The notes: generated from the letters alone by a model not told the origin. DNA of 64,000 bases from Methylocystis sp. Sn-Cys (GCF_016745395.1 NZ_JAERVJ010000005.1:186001-250000); one strand, 5' to 3'; shown: positions 36,345-46,186, numbered from the stretch's first letter. Numbers and translations are program-made.

Positions 36345-38138
36345 ATGCCGAGCTATAAAGCGCCCGTCGACGACACGCTGTTTCTGCTCAATGACGTCCT
36401 GAACATTCAACGATTCGGCAATCTGGAGGGCTTCGCGGACGCCTCCCCCGATCTGACGGGGCAAATTCTCGGCGAAGCCGGCAAGCTCTGCGAAGAGGTC
36501 CTCGCGCCGCTCAACGCCTCCGGCGACGCCAATGGCTGCAAGCGCCATCCAGACGGGAGCGTCTCAACGCCCGCGGGTTTCAAATCGGCTTTCGAGGCCT
36601 ATGCCGGCGGGGGCTGGATCGGCCTCTCGGCGCCGCCGGAATATGGCGGCCAGGGCCTGCCCTATTCGCTCACCATGGTCATGAGCGAGTTCGCCTCATC
36701 GGCGAACATGGCCTTCGCCATGTATCCGGGCCTCACGCAAGGGGCGCTGGCGGCGCTGCTGACGCATGGCTCGCCGGAGCAGAAGAAGCTCTATGCCCCG
36801 GCGATGATCGAAGGCCGCTGGACCGGCACGATGAATCTGACCGAGCCGCAGTGCGGCACGGATCTGGGGCTGCTGACCACCAAGGCGGTCCCGCGCGGCG
36901 ACGGCGCCTACGCCATCACCGGGCAGAAGATTTTCATCTCCGCCGGCGAGCATGATCTTTCCGAGAACATCATCCACCTCGTGCTGGCGCGAATCGAGGG
37001 GGCGCCGGCGGGCGTGAAAGGCATTTCGCTCTTCATCGTCCCAAAGGTGCTGGTGAACGCCGACGGGTCGCTTGGGCAACGCAACGGCGTCTCCTGCGGC
37101 TCTATCGAAGAGAAGATGGGCATCCACGGCAACGCCACCTGCGTGATGAATTACGACGGCGCGACCGGCTATCTCATCGGCGAGGCCAATCGCGGCCTCA
37201 ACGCCATGTTCGTGATGATGAACGAGGCGCGGCTCGGCGTCGCCATGCAGGGGCTCGCGCAGTCCGAGGTCGCGTACCAAAACGCACTCGCCTACGCCAA
37301 GGAGCGCCTGCAGGGCCGCGCGCTGGCGGGGCCGAAATACCCCGAGAAGAAAGCCGATCCGATCATCGTACACCCCGACGTGCGGCGCATGCTGCTCGAG
37401 ATCAAAGCCTTCAACGAGGCGGCGCGCGCTTTGGCGCTCTCCGCCGCGCTCGACAGCGACATTGCGCATCGCTCCGGCGATCCGGCGGCGCGACAGGCGG
37501 CGGACGATCGCCTGGGCCTGATGACGCCGGTTTTGAAAGGCATGCTCACTGACGTCGGCTTTGAGAACGCGGTGAAGGCGCAGCAGGTCTTCGGCGGCCA
37601 TGGCTACATTCGCGAATGGGGCATGGAGCAGTTCGTGCGCGACGCCCGCATCGCCATGATCTACGAGGGCGCCAATGGCATTCAGGCGCTCGACCTCGTC
37701 GGCCGCAAGCTGCCGCGCGAGGGTGGGCGCGCCATCATGGCCTTCTTCAAGGAGGGCGCGGAGCTTTTGGGCGGCCATAGCGCCAATGAGGCGATGAAGC
37801 CCTTTGTCGCGCCCGCGCAGGCGGCGCTCGCCGATCTGCAGAAGGCTTCCATGTGGCTGATGCAGAACGCCATGGCGAAGCCCGACAACGCCGGGGCCGC
37901 GTCCTATGACTATATGCATCTCTTGGGGCGCGTCGCGCTCGCTTTGATGTGGGTGAAGATCGCCGCGGCGGCTTTGGAGAAGAAGGTCCGCGAGCCCGAG
38001 ACGGCGGCGCTGATGGAGGCGAAGCTGACGACCGCGCGCTTCTATATGGAACGCATGCTGCCCGAGACGAGCTTGCGCCTCGCGCGCATCGTGAGCGGCG
38101 CCGACACGATGATGTCACTGGCGCCGGAGATGTTTTAA
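36345..38138 (+). CDS. Acyl-CoA dehydrogenase (long type with C-terminal extension)
   Basis: This 597-residue flavoenzyme starts at an ATG with AAGGAG upstream. It has the acyl-CoA dehydrogenase N-terminal, middle (MNLTEPQCGTDLGLLTTKA) and C-terminal domains. YEGANGIQALDLVGRKLP marks the catalytic region of the roughly 600-residue subgroup that carries the acetyl-CoA-dehydrogenase-like C-terminal domain. Members include DmdC, which acts on 3-methylmercaptopropionyl-CoA, and others oxidising medium-chain acyl-CoA, so chain specificity is open. It leads a three-gene set with a thiolase and a bifunctional hydratase/dehydrogenase, giving a full beta-oxidation turn. Confidence 0.92.
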   Translation: MPSYKAPVDDTLFLLNDVLNIQRFGNLEGFADASPDLTGQILGEAGKLCEEVLAPLNASGDANGCKRHPDGSVSTPAGFKSAFEAYAGGGWIGLSAPPEYGGQGLPYSLTMVMSEFASSANMAFAMYPGLTQGALAALLTHGSPEQKKLYAPAMIEGRWTGTMNLTEPQCGTDLGLLTTKAVPRGDGAYAITGQKIFISAGEHDLSENIIHLVLARIEGAPAGVKGISLFIVPKVLVNADGSLGQRNGVSCGSIEEKMGIHGNATCVMNYDGATGYLIGEANRGLNAMFVMMNEARLGVAMQGLAQSEVAYQNALAYAKERLQGRALAGPKYPEKKADPIIVHPDVRRMLLEIKAFNEAARALALSAALDSDIAHRSGDPAARQAADDRLGLMTPVLKGMLTDVGFENAVKAQQVFGGHGYIREWGMEQFVRDARIAMIYEGANGIQALDLVGRKLPREGGRAIMAFFKEGAELLGGHSANEAMKPFVAPAQAALADLQKASMWLMQNAMAKPDNAGAASYDYMHLLGRVALALMWVKIAAAALEKKVREPETAALMEAKLTTARFYMERMLPETSLRLARIVSGADTMMSLAPEMF

Positions 38139-38149
38139 GCAAAACGAAT

Positions 38150-38262
38150 CCCCTTCTCCCGCTCGCGGGAGAAGGTGTCGCGCGAATGCGCGACGGATGA
38201 GGGCCCTCACCCGACCCTCGCTCACGCGAGGGCCACCCTCTCCCGCAAGCGGGAGAGGGGAA
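38150..38262. repeat. Dispersed repeat, family E, between acyl-CoA dehydrogenase and thiolase genes
   Basis: TTCTCCCGCTCGCGGGAGAA, then GATGAGGGCCCTCACCCGAC, then CTCTCCCGCAAGCGGGAGAG form successive hairpins. Related copies lie at 39506-39612, 44817-44930, 59950-60003 and 60146-60203. Confidence 0.8.
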
Positions 38263-38285
38263 AGCGATAAGAAAGAGGAAACACC

Positions 38286-39494
38286 ATGCCCGAAGCCTAT
38301 ATCTACGACGCCGTTCGCACCCCGCGCGGGCGCGGCAAGCCGGATGGTTCGCTGCATGAGGTCTCCTCGCTCGGCCTCGCCAATACGGCGCTGACGGCGA
38401 TCAAGGAGCGCAACAATCTTGCCGGCGTCGAGGTCGACGACGTTATTCTTGGTTGCGTCGATCCTGTCGGAGAAGCGGGCGGCGACATTGCGCGCGCCTC
38501 GGCGATCGCCTCAGGCTATTCGTACAAAGTGCCCGGCGTGCAGATCAACCGCTTCTGCGCCTCCGGCCTCGACTCGGTGAATTTCGCGGCCGGCGAAATC
38601 ATGTCGGGCCAGCACGATCTCGCGATCGGCGGCGGCGTCGAGAGCATGAGCCGCGTCGGCATCGGCGCCTCGGGCGGCGCCTGGCCGGTCGATCCGACCA
38701 TCGCCATTCCGTCTTATTTCATGCCGCAGGGCGTCTCGGCCGACCTCATCGCGACAAAATACGGCTTCTCGCGCGACGACGTCGACGCTTTTGCCGTCGA
38801 ATCGCAGAAGCGCGCCGCGACCGCCTGGACGGAAGGGCGCTTCGCAAAATCCGTCGTGCCGGTGACGGACGTGAACGGCCTCACCATCCTCGACCGCGAC
38901 GAACATATGCGGCCGGACACCAATATGCAGTCGCTCGCGGCGTTGAAGCCCTCGTTTGGCTTCTTCGCCGAGCAGGGCGGCTTCGACGCTGTGGCGATCC
39001 AGGCCTATCCGGCGATCGAGAAGCTCAATTACGTGCATCACGCCGGCAACTCATCGGGCATCGTCGACGGCGCGGCGGCCGTGCTTGTCGGCTCGAAGGA
39101 AGCCGGCGAAAAACTGGGTCTGAAGCCCCGCGCAAAAATTCGCGCCTTCGCCAATATCGGCTCCGAGCCGGCGATCATGCTGACGGGCCCGGTGGACGTG
39201 ACCAAGAAAGTGCTCGCGCGCTCAGGGATGACACTCGACGACATCGACCTCATCGAGATCAACGAGGCTTTCGCCGCTGTCGTGCTTCGTTACCTGCAGG
39301 CTTTCGATCTCGATCCCGCGAAAGTGAATCCGAACGGCGGCGCCATCGCCATGGGTCATCCGCTCGGCGCAACGGGCGCGATGCTCGTCGGCGTCGCCTT
39401 GGACGAGCTGGAGCGCACGGACAAATCGACGGCGCTAGTGACGCTTTGCATCGGCGCGGGCATGGGAACTGCGACGATTATCGAGCGGGTGTGA
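38286..39494 (+). CDS. Acetyl-CoA C-acyltransferase (thiolase)
   Basis: This 402-residue enzyme has the thiolase nucleophile Cys91 in [12 protein letters not shown], His358 in [11 protein letters not shown] and Cys388 in [10 protein letters not shown]. It performs the final thiolytic step of beta-oxidation or, in reverse, condenses acyl-CoA units. The ATG follows AAGAGGAAACACC. Its position between an acyl-CoA dehydrogenase and a bifunctional hydratase/dehydrogenase supports a degradative FadA-type role rather than PHB synthesis. Family E repeats flank it on both sides. Confidence 0.94.
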   Translation: MPEAYIYDAVRTPRGRGKPDGSLHEVSSLGLANTALTAIKERNNLAGVEVDDVILGCVDPVGEAGGDIARASAIASGYSYKVPGVQINRFCASGLDSVNFAAGEIMSGQHDLAIGGGVESMSRVGIGASGGAWPVDPTIAIPSYFMPQGVSADLIATKYGFSRDDVDAFAVESQKRAATAWTEGRFAKSVVPVTDVNGLTILDRDEHMRPDTNMQSLAALKPSFGFFAEQGGFDAVAIQAYPAIEKLNYVHHAGNSSGIVDGAAAVLVGSKEAGEKLGLKPRAKIRAFANIGSEPAIMLTGPVDVTKKVLARSGMTLDDIDLIEINEAFAAVVLRYLQAFDLDPAKVNPNGGAIAMGHPLGATGAMLVGVALDELERTDKSTALVTLCIGAGMGTATIIERV

Positions 39495-39505
39495 CGCGCC
39501 CCTCC

Positions 39506-39612
39506 TTCTCCCGCGCGCGGGAGAAGGCGCCATGCCGAAGGCATGACGGATGAGGGCCCTCACCCGACCCCGCTTCGCGGGGCCACCCTCTCCCGCGAGC
39601 GGGAGAGGGAGT
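39506..39612. repeat. Dispersed repeat, family E, between thiolase and hydratase/dehydrogenase genes
   Basis: CTTCTCCCGCGCGCGGGAGA, GATGAGGGCCCTCACCCGAC and CTCTCCCGCGAGCGGGAGAG repeat the pattern seen at 38150-38262. It ends about 27 bases before the next start codon. Confidence 0.8.
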
Positions 39613-39638
39613 CGAACAGATCTTTTGGGAGCGAAACA

Positions 39639-41846
39639 ATGAACCTCGCCAATTTCCGCTTCGAGACCGGCGCCGACGGCGTTGCGCTCCTGACCTGGGA
39701 CATGCCCGGCCGCTCGATGAACGTCATCAACCCCGAAGTGATGGCGGAGCTCGACTCCGTCATCGACGCCGTGGTCAACAACGCCGACATCAAGGGTTGC
39801 GTGATCGCCTCGGGCAAGAGCGCCTTCTCTGGCGGCGCCGATCTTTCCATGCTGCAGCAGGGCGCAGCGCAATACGCCAAAGCGCTGAAGGAGCAAGGCG
39901 AGGAAGCGGCGAACAAGCTCTTCTTCGAAAATTCGCGCAAGCTGTCGCTGCTCTATCGGAAGCTCGAAACCTGCGGCAAGCCCTTCGCCATCGCCATCAA
40001 CGGCGTGTGTCTGGGCGGCGCTTTCGAGCTGGCGCTCGCCTGCCATTATCGCGTGATGGCGGATGACGAGAAGACCAAAGTGGGCCTGCCAGAAATCAAG
40101 GTCGGTCTCTTCCCCGGCGCCGGCGGCACGCAGCGCGTCGCACGCATCATGCAGACCGGCGACGCGCTTCAATTCCTGTTCCGCGGCGATCAGGCAAAGC
40201 CGAAAGCCGCGCTGGGCGCCAAGCTCGTGCACGAGGTTGCGCCACGCGAAGAGATCGTCGCGCGCGCCCGCGCATGGATCGTCAATGGCGGCAAGGCGCT
40301 GGCGCCCTGGGACGTGAAGGACTTCAAGAATCCTTCCGGCAAAGTGTTCTCGCCGACCGGCATGATGATCTGGCCCGCCGCCAACGCCATTCTGCGCCGC
40401 GAGACCTACAACAACTATCCTGCGGCGCGCGCCATTCTGCATGCGGTCTATGAAGGCCTGCAATTGCCGATGGATCAGGGCCTCACCGTCGAGTCGCGCT
40501 GGTTCGCGCATATTCTGCGCTCGAAGGAAGCGGCGGCCATGATCCGCTCGCTCTTCCTCTCGAAGAACGAGCTGGAGAAGGGCGCCCATCGCCCCGCCGA
40601 CGTTCCGCCGACCAATCTCAAAAAGATCGGCATTCTCGGCGCGGGCTTCATGGGCGCAGGCGTCGCCTATATCAGCGCGCTCAACGGGCTCGACGTCGTG
40701 CTCATCGACCGCGATCAGGAGAGCGCCGACAAGGGAAAAGCGACGATCGACAAGCTCATCTCGGGCTCCGTCGCCAAGGGCCGCGCCACGGCGGCGGAGA
40801 AGGATGCGCTGCTCGCGCGCGTTCGCGCCACCGCCGATTACGCCGCGCTCGCGGGCTGTGATCTCGTGCTGGAAGCGGTGTTCGAAGACCGCGCGGTCAA
40901 GGCCGACGTCACGAAGCGCGCGCAGGATGTCGTGGGCGGCGATGTGATCTTCGCCTCCAACACATCGACGCTGCCGATCACCTCGCTCGCCGAGACGGCG
41001 CAGAAGCCCGAGAATTTCATCGGCATCCATTTCTTCTCGCCGGTCGAGAAGATGCTGCTCGTCGAAGTGATCGTGGGTAAAAAGACCGGCGACCGCGCGC
41101 TCGCCACGGCGCTCGATTTCATCCGCATCATCAAGAAGACGCCCATCGTCGTGAACGACACGCGCGGCTTCTACGCCAATCGCTGCGTGCTGAACTTCGT
41201 GCGCGAAGGGCAGATCATGCTCACCGAGGGCGTGCCGCCGGCGATGATCGAGAATGTCGCGCGCATGGCCGGCATGCCGGTCGGGCCGCTGTCGCTCAAC
41301 GACGAAGTTGCGCTCGATCTTGGCTGGAAGATCTTGCAGGCGACAAAGAAAGACCTCGGCGATAAGGCCATCGATCCCGCCCAGGAACGCGTGCTCGGCT
41401 ATATGGTCGAGAAAGAAGGCCGCTTCGGCCGCAAGAACGGCAAGGGCTTCTACGACTACCACCCGGACGGCAAGAAGAGCCTGTGGCCCGGCCTCTCGGC
41501 GCTCGCCGAGGCGAAGCTCGATCCCGACACGCTCGACGTCAAGGAACTCGAGCAGCGCTTCCTCGTGACGCAGGCGGTCGAGGCCGCGCGCACCCTCGCC
41601 GAGGGCGTCGTCACCGATCCGCGCGAAGCCGACGTCGGCTCGATCCTGGGCTTCGGCTTCGCGCCCTTCACCGGCGGCACGCTGAGCTATATCGACGGCA
41701 TGGGAACGAAGGCCTTTGTGGCGCTGTGCGACAAGCTCGCCGCCAAGCACGGCCCCCGCTTCGAGCCGCCGCAGCTTCTGCGCGACATGGCGGCGAAGGG
41801 CGAGACGTTCTACGGGCGGTTCGGGGGACAGCAGAAGGCGGCGTAA
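39639..41846 (+). CDS. 3-hydroxyacyl-CoA dehydrogenase / enoyl-CoA hydratase, FadJ/FadB-type
   Basis: The ATG with GGGAG upstream gives 735 residues starting MNLANFRFETGADGVALL. The N-terminal crotonase domain (about 1-300) has SGKSAFSGGADLSML and GLFPGAGGTQRVARI. The dehydrogenase part has the NAD motif GILGAGFMGAGVAY, then NDTRGFYANRCVLNFVREG and the C-terminal domain (KNGKGFYDYHPDGKK). It hydrates trans-enoyl-CoA and oxidises the 3-hydroxyacyl-CoA. It is the last gene of the beta-oxidation set; a family B repeat follows. Confidence 0.93.
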   Translation: MNLANFRFETGADGVALLTWDMPGRSMNVINPEVMAELDSVIDAVVNNADIKGCVIASGKSAFSGGADLSMLQQGAAQYAKALKEQGEEAANKLFFENSRKLSLLYRKLETCGKPFAIAINGVCLGGAFELALACHYRVMADDEKTKVGLPEIKVGLFPGAGGTQRVARIMQTGDALQFLFRGDQAKPKAALGAKLVHEVAPREEIVARARAWIVNGGKALAPWDVKDFKNPSGKVFSPTGMMIWPAANAILRRETYNNYPAARAILHAVYEGLQLPMDQGLTVESRWFAHILRSKEAAAMIRSLFLSKNELEKGAHRPADVPPTNLKKIGILGAGFMGAGVAYISALNGLDVVLIDRDQESADKGKATIDKLISGSVAKGRATAAEKDALLARVRATADYAALAGCDLVLEAVFEDRAVKADVTKRAQDVVGGDVIFASNTSTLPITSLAETAQKPENFIGIHFFSPVEKMLLVEVIVGKKTGDRALATALDFIRIIKKTPIVVNDTRGFYANRCVLNFVREGQIMLTEGVPPAMIENVARMAGMPVGPLSLNDEVALDLGWKILQATKKDLGDKAIDPAQERVLGYMVEKEGRFGRKNGKGFYDYHPDGKKSLWPGLSALAEAKLDPDTLDVKELEQRFLVTQAVEAARTLAEGVVTDPREADVGSILGFGFAPFTGGTLSYIDGMGTKAFVALCDKLAAKHGPRFEPPQLLRDMAAKGETFYGRFGGQQKAA

Positions 41847-41854
41847 AGCGCTTT

Positions 41855-41934
41855 CGTCATTGCGAGGAGCGGAGCGACGAAGCAACCCGGAGCCCCATCG
41901 CGGCCCTGGATTGCTTCGCTTCGCTCGCAATGAC
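41855..41934. repeat. Dispersed repeat, family B
   Basis: TCGTCATTGCGAGGAGCGGA to GCTTCGCTCGCAATGACGA follows the hydratase/dehydrogenase gene directly. It has the same layout as 18496-18580. Confidence 0.85.
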
Positions 41935-42018
41935 GACGTGGGGGGACATGACATCCTCACGCGCCGCCGCTAGAAAGCTTAACGCGGCGCGACATCCGGG
42001 CCGCGCCGGACCCTTTTC

Positions 42019-42843
42019 ATGCCCTTCTTCCTCCTGCCCTTCCCCATCGTCGATCCGGTCGCGGTCCATCTCGGCCCGCTGCCGATCCGCTGGTATGCGC
42101 TCGCCTATATCGGCGGTTTCATTTTCGGCTGGATGGGACTACGTGCGCTCGTCTCCAACGAGCGGCTCTGGGCGCCGAACCAACCGCGACCGACGCGCGA
42201 GGGCGTGGACGATCTTCTGGTCAACGCCGCGCTCGGGATCATCATCGGCGGGCGGCTCGGCCATGTGCTGATCTACGATCCATCCTTCTATCTCGCCCAC
42301 CCGCTGGAGATCTTCCAAACCTGGAAGGGCGGCATGGCCTTTCACGGCGGGCTCATCGGCTGCATCATCGGCATGTGGCTGTTCGCCCGCGCGCGCGCCC
42401 TGCCCTTCCTCACCATCTCGGATATTTGCGCGGCCGTCGCGCCGATTGGCCTGTTCTTCGGTCGGCTCGCCAATTTCATCAAGCCGGAGATGTGGGGACG
42501 GCCCAGCGACGTTCCCTGGGCCATGGTTTTCCCCGGCGCCGGCGACATGCCCCGCCATCCGAGCCAGCTCTATGAAGCGGGGCTCGAAGGCGTCGCGCTC
42601 TTCATCCTTCTGTGGCTGGCCGCCCGCAGCGGCGCCTTGAGGCGGCCGGGACTGGTGACGGGGCTGTTCGGTGTCTTCTATGGCGCCGCGCGCATCTTCT
42701 GCGAGTTCTTCCGCGAGCCGGACCCTGTGCAGGAAGCGCTGCCCAATGGCCTCACCATGGGCATGGCCCTGTCGCTTCCGCTCGTCGTCATCGGCGCGGT
42801 CCTTCTCCTCTTCTCGCTGCGCCGCCTGAGCGCGTTCGCATGA
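42019..42843 (+). CDS. lgt: Prolipoprotein diacylglyceryl transferase
   Basis: This 274-residue integral membrane enzyme transfers diacylglyceryl from phosphatidylglycerol to the lipobox cysteine of prolipoproteins. The Lgt signature GRLANFIKPEMWG is at 148-160. The HGG motif at 109-111 and RHPSQLYE at 179-186 are further conserved sites. About seven membrane helices are expected. The stop overlaps the next gene as ATGA, so lgt and the methyltransferase are co-translated. Length and motif order are normal. Confidence 0.96.
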   Translation: MPFFLLPFPIVDPVAVHLGPLPIRWYALAYIGGFIFGWMGLRALVSNERLWAPNQPRPTREGVDDLLVNAALGIIIGGRLGHVLIYDPSFYLAHPLEIFQTWKGGMAFHGGLIGCIIGMWLFARARALPFLTISDICAAVAPIGLFFGRLANFIKPEMWGRPSDVPWAMVFPGAGDMPRHPSQLYEAGLEGVALFILLWLAARSGALRRPGLVTGLFGVFYGAARIFCEFFREPDPVQEALPNGLTMGMALSLPLVVIGAVLLLFSLRRLSAFA

Positions 42844-43922
42844 CCGCGCTGAAACAGGAAATCGCCGCGTTGATCGCCCATGAAGGGCCGATGACGCTCG
42901 AACACTATATGAGCCTCTGCCTCGGCCATCCGAGCTACGGCTATTACATGACGCGCGATCCTTTCGGCGCGGCCGGCGACTTCGTCACCGCGCCGGAGAT
43001 CAGCCAGATGTTCGGCGAGCTGCTGGGCGTCTGGGCGAGCGAAGCCTGGCGCATGGCGGGCACGCCCTCTCCCGCGCGGCTCGTCGAGCTCGGCCCCGGA
43101 CGCGGCACGCTGATGTCGGACGTCTTGCGCGTCGCGCGCATTGCGCCGCCTTTCCTCGACGCCATCAGCGTGCATCTCGTCGAAACCAGCCCGGCGCTGC
43201 GCGCGATCCAGGAGCAGACGCTGGCCGACGCGCCCAAACCCGTGAGCTGGAGCGCCGACGTCAACGACACGCCGCCGGGCCCCGCCATCATTCTCGCCAA
43301 TGAATTCTTCGACGCGCTGCCGGTGCGCCATTACGTCAAGACGGCGCAAGGCTGGCGCGAGCGGCTTGTGGGCGTCGACGCAATGGGCGAACTCATCTTC
43401 GGGCTGTCCGACCAGGTCGAAGCCTCGTTGAACGTCCCGGCGCGCGAGGGGTCGATCGTCGAGGTTGGCGCCGTCGCGCAACGCATCATGAGCGAGATTG
43501 CCGCCCGGCTCGTGCGCGAGGGCGGCGCGCTGCTCGTGATCGACTACGGCTATCTCGAAACGTCGCTCGGCGACAGCCTGCAGGCTGTGGCGAAACATGC
43601 CTATGTCGACCCGCTCGCCGCGCCCGGCGAAGCCGATCTGACCACCCATGTGGATTTCGCCGCCCTCGCCCGCGCCGCCCGGGCGGCGGGGGCGAAAGTG
43701 ATGGGGCCGGTGACGCAGGCGCATTTCCTGTTGCAGCTCGGCATCGAGCGTCGCGCCGAAACGCTGATGAAACGCGCAACGCCCGAGCAACAGCGCGCCA
43801 TCATCGACGCGCTCGACCGCCTGACGGGCGCGCAGGACCCGCGCCGGCAAATGGGGGCCTTGTTCAAGGTCATGGCGGTGACGCACCCCGACATGCCGGA
43901 TATGCCGGGCTTCATTGTGTGA
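42840..43922 (+). CDS. SAM-dependent methyltransferase, MidA/NDUFAF7 family
   Basis: This 360-residue protein starts in the ATGA overlap with lgt. It has GPMTLEHYMSLCLGHPSYGY near the N-terminus, the SAM-binding motif VELGPGRGTLMSD and IILANEFFDALPVRHYVK, all hallmarks of the family of human NDUFAF7, an arginine methyltransferase needed for complex I assembly. The bacterial role is less clear. The lgt-methyltransferase-pgeF order is common in Alphaproteobacteria. Confidence 0.9.
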   Translation: MTALKQEIAALIAHEGPMTLEHYMSLCLGHPSYGYYMTRDPFGAAGDFVTAPEISQMFGELLGVWASEAWRMAGTPSPARLVELGPGRGTLMSDVLRVARIAPPFLDAISVHLVETSPALRAIQEQTLADAPKPVSWSADVNDTPPGPAIILANEFFDALPVRHYVKTAQGWRERLVGVDAMGELIFGLSDQVEASLNVPAREGSIVEVGAVAQRIMSEIAARLVREGGALLVIDYGYLETSLGDSLQAVAKHAYVDPLAAPGEADLTTHVDFAALARAARAAGAKVMGPVTQAHFLLQLGIERRAETLMKRATPEQQRAIIDALDRLTGAQDPRRQMGALFKVMAVTHPDMPDMPGFIV

Positions 43923-43932
43923 TAAACGCGCC

Positions 43933-44015
43933 CCGTCATTGCGAGGAGCGAAGCGACGAAGCAAACCAGAGCCGTGATGTGGCCCTGGATTGCTTCGCTC
44001 CGCTCGCAATGACGG
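43933..44015. repeat. Dispersed repeat, family B
   Basis: CCCGTCATTGCGAGGAGCGA to GCTCCGCTCGCAATGACGG fills most of the gap between the methyltransferase and pgeF genes. Confidence 0.85.
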
Positions 44016-44036
44016 GATGCTTGGCTAGGATTCACG

Positions 44037-44816
44037 ATGACCATCCCCACCGCCCTCACCGCGCCCAACCTCGACTTGCCCGGCGTGCGCCATGCCTTCT
44101 TCACCCGCTCGGGCGGCGTGTCAGAAGGCGTCTATGGCTCGCTTAATGGCGGGGTCGGCTCGATGGACGCGCCGGAGCGCGTCGCCGAGAACCGCGCGCG
44201 CATGGCCGCGCATCTTCGCGTCGCGGCAGAGCGGCTGCTGGTGCCCTATCAAATCCACTCCGCCGACGCGCTTGTCGTCAGTGCGCCTTGGGCGCCGCAG
44301 ACGCGGCCGCGCTGCGACGGGCTCGTCACGCGCGAAGCCGCGCTCGCGCTCGGCGTCACGGGCGCCGATTGCGGCATGCTGCTTTTCGCCGACGCGCGCG
44401 CCGCCGTGATCGGCGCCTGCCATGCGGGCTGGAAGGGCGCGCTCACCGGCATGATCGAGTCGACCGTCGCCGCCATGGAGGCGCAGGGCGCGCGCCGCGC
44501 CGACCTCCACATTGCGCTCGGACCGGCCATCGGCGCGACGAGCTATGAGGTCGGGCCGGAGTTTTCCGCACGCTTCATAGAAGAAGACGCGAGTTACGCA
44601 CGCTTCTTCGCGCCCTCAGTTCGTGAGGGCCATGCGATGTTCGACCTGCAGGGATTCATCGCCCATCGCGTGGCGCGGCTGGAGGCCGCGTCGTTTCAGG
44701 CGCTGGGAATCGACACCTACGCCGACGAGGCGCGCTGCTTCAGCTACCGCCGCAGCGTGCATCGCAAGGAGCCAGATTATGGGCGGCTCGTGTCGGCGAT
44801 TGCGTTGATTGCATGA
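44037..44816 (+). CDS. pgeF: Peptidoglycan editing factor PgeF (YfiH, polyphenol oxidase-like)
   Basis: This 259-residue protein has the YfiH metal-site motifs: PYQIHSADAL, GADCGMLLFAD with Cys112, and GACHAGWKGALTG with Cys128 and His129. The C-terminus CFSYRRSVHRKEPDYGR is typical. In E. coli PgeF removes L-Ser wrongly placed in peptidoglycan precursors; older names call the family laccase domain or polyphenol oxidase. The ATG follows TAGGA. It is third in the lgt cluster, though a repeat separates it from the methyltransferase. Confidence 0.92.
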   Translation: MTIPTALTAPNLDLPGVRHAFFTRSGGVSEGVYGSLNGGVGSMDAPERVAENRARMAAHLRVAAERLLVPYQIHSADALVVSAPWAPQTRPRCDGLVTREAALALGVTGADCGMLLFADARAAVIGACHAGWKGALTGMIESTVAAMEAQGARRADLHIALGPAIGATSYEVGPEFSARFIEEDASYARFFAPSVREGHAMFDLQGFIAHRVARLEAASFQALGIDTYADEARCFSYRRSVHRKEPDYGRLVSAIALIA

Positions 44817-44930
44817 CCCCCTCCCTGTCCCTCCCCCGCTTCGCGGGAGAGGGGACGCTCGCGATCAGCGTTGTCGATTAAGGCCGCGCTTTGCTCCCTC
44901 TCCCGCTTGCGGGGGAGGGCTGGGGAGGGG
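44817..44930. repeat. Dispersed repeat, family E, between pgeF and the TonB-like gene
   Basis: CCTCCCCCGCTTCGCGGGAG and CTCTCCCGCTTGCGGGGGAG are hairpin-forming cores flanking a short spacer. It lies between two convergent genes and could terminate both. Confidence 0.7.
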
Positions 44931-44933
44931 GCG

Positions 44934-45956
44934 CTACTTCGTCGCGTAAGTGAACAACATGGAATGCGGCAGCCCTCGGGGCGGCGCGGGGAATGGCGCG
45001 GCGGCGCGCACCGCGGCGAGCGCGGCGGAGTCGAGATCGGGCAGGCCGCTCGATTTATAGACCGCCTGATGGGTGAGATTGCCCAGCTCGTCGATATAAA
45101 AAGCCACGACCCCTTTAGAAGGCATCTGCAATGCGCGCACGCGCGGCGGAATGCGCATATGTGGCATGATGAGGCCATAGAGGATCGTCAGATAGGTCGT
45201 CTTCGCCTGGCCGCCGGCGACCGGCGACAGCTTGGGCGGCGCCGCCAGTTTGAAATCCGGCAAAGGCGCCAAAGCCGCGATCTGGTCGGCGATCGACATG
45301 GCGTCGCCTTTCTTGGCCGGCTTGTTTTCCGCGGGCTCGGGCTTCTCCGTTGGCGTTGGGCTCTTCTCCGCGCGCTCGATGATCTCGGCGTCCGGCTTGT
45401 CGTCGACTTGCTTGTCGAGCGTGGGCGCGGGCGTTTTGTCGCCTTCCGCATTGTCCTCGCCGTCCTTGAGTCCCTGCGGCTTGTCGTCCTTGGGCGCGAA
45501 TTTCTCCGTCTCGTTGCGCTTGGTCTTGGCCTCCTTCGCCTCCTCCGGCGTGTTCTGCTCGCTTTTCTCCTTGCTCTCCAGCTTGGGCGCGTCGGTCGCA
45601 GGCTTCTCGTCCTCCACCGGCGGCGGCGGCGGGGGCGGCGGCTTCTGCTCCTCTTTCTTTTCCTGTGGCGGGGGCTCGGGCGGCTGCGGCGGCTCCTCCT
45701 TCTTCTCCTCGGGAGGCGGCGGAGGCTCTGTGATGACCTCGACGGGAATCTCTTCGGGGGGCGGCGGGAAATCCGCGTTCCGATCCTCCCACAGCAGAAA
45801 GGCGAGAATCGCGAGATGCAGCAGCAGGCCGATGAGAACAAAGGCCAAGAAACGCGGGCGCGGCGCCCGGCCGCCCACGCGCGGCTCGAACAGCCGCTCC
45901 ATCGCGACAGCGACGAGCGCGACGCCCCGCGGCTTTTCTCTGACCGTTTCGTTCAT
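44934..45956 (-). CDS. Energy transducer TonB-like protein
   Basis: The ATG at MNETVREKPRGVALV gives 340 residues. A basic cytoplasmic segment is followed by one membrane helix (about 35-56, FLAFVLIGLLLHLAILAFLL). A long Pro/Glu/Lys-rich stretch follows (about 60-215, PPPPEEKKEEPPQPPEPPPQ and on). The folded C-terminal domain reads GVVAFYIDELGNLTHQAVYK and SSGLPDLDSAALAAVRAAAP. This is the TonB layout for spanning the periplasm and energising outer-membrane receptors. No exbB or exbD is adjacent. It may serve the receptor at 55.6-58.0 kb, but this is only an inference. Confidence 0.82.
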   Translation of the reverse strand: MNETVREKPRGVALVAVAMERLFEPRVGGRAPRPRFLAFVLIGLLLHLAILAFLLWEDRNADFPPPPEEIPVEVITEPPPPPEEKKEEPPQPPEPPPQEKKEEQKPPPPPPPPVEDEKPATDAPKLESKEKSEQNTPEEAKEAKTKRNETEKFAPKDDKPQGLKDGEDNAEGDKTPAPTLDKQVDDKPDAEIIERAEKSPTPTEKPEPAENKPAKKGDAMSIADQIAALAPLPDFKLAAPPKLSPVAGGQAKTTYLTILYGLIMPHMRIPPRVRALQMPSKGVVAFYIDELGNLTHQAVYKSSGLPDLDSAALAAVRAAAPFPAPPRGLPHSMLFTYATK

Positions 45957-46186
45957 CTCGGTGGAGGAACCCGTCCGGTGGGGCCGCTTTATGCCAACCT
46001 GGGTGAAATCGGGGTGGAATTTGCCATAAGGCCCGCCTGCTTCGCAAATCTTCTGGCGTTTTTCGGGGCGATTAATCGGGGACGATCCGAAGGACGCCAC
46101 GCTGAGCGGGGGTTTTATGCGCGCCCCGCGCAACTTATATCAGGATTAACTAATGAAAGTGAGCGCTCAGACGCCAGGGAAGAATC

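Noticed and set aside
39435-41960. An 841-codon minus-strand open frame
   Set aside because: It is antisense to the hydratase/dehydrogenase gene, which has full catalytic motifs. The antisense product has no recognisable domain.
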